The notes under the pieces were generated by a model that made no database searches, was not told the DNA's origin, and worked only from the letters and a program-made list of their open reading frames with translations. A DNA stretch of 5,310 nucleotides from Myxococcales bacterium (GTDB taxonomy: Bacteria > Myxococcota_A > Polyangia > Fen-1088), in the NCBI GenBank assembly GCA_003170035.1, contig PMZX01000376.1:11862-17171 (forward strand), in the 5' to 3' direction. Position numbers and translations under genes: made by a program. Positions 5,286 through 5,310 of this stretch are shown in pieces. Within the stretch, counting starts at the first letter, position 1; each line of letters begins with the position of its first letter.

Positions 5286-5310
5286 ATGCCGGGGCGTATG
5301 AACGGGGCAT

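Overview
The window is high-GC DNA. Its three exported proteins are all predicted lipoproteins, each with a Gly/Ser/Thr/Ala/Asp-rich low-complexity stretch after the lipidated cysteine. That style is common in Myxococcota (Polyangia-type myxobacteria) and related soil deltaproteobacterial lineages. This assignment is an inference from composition and protein style; there is no rRNA or other taxonomic marker here.

Layout: (1) Positions 1-203, minus strand: the 5' end of a lipoprotein gene with a GTG start that runs off the left edge. Only the signal peptide, lipobox and start of the Gly-rich tail are visible. (2) Positions 237-1937, minus strand, 33 bases upstream of gene 1 and probably in one transcript with it: a lipoprotein whose C-terminal half is a polysaccharide lyase family 1 (pectate lyase) domain, joined to its lipid anchor by a repetitive tether of about 217 residues. 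(3) Positions 1938-2069: a divergent intergenic region with two adjacent perfect inverted repeats. (4) Positions 2070-3320, plus strand: a 12-helix major facilitator transporter of the AmpG/PAT type. (5) Positions 3478-5139, plus strand: a third lipoprotein with a low-complexity Asp/Ala/Thr/Gly linker and a duplicated right-handed beta-helix-like C-terminal region of unknown function. (6) Positions 5140-5310: noncoding DNA with strong inverted repeats, ending in a TAGGG/CCCTA palindrome that may mark the edge of another gene or mobile element.

A plausible but unproven reading is a small glycan-use locus. A surface-tethered pectate lyase cuts polygalacturonate, companion beta-helix or Gly-rich lipoproteins sit on the surface, and the divergently transcribed AmpG-like permease imports an oligosaccharide or other product. 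Only the pectate lyase has a clear enzymatic assignment. No complete mobile element, CRISPR array, tRNA or rRNA is visible.
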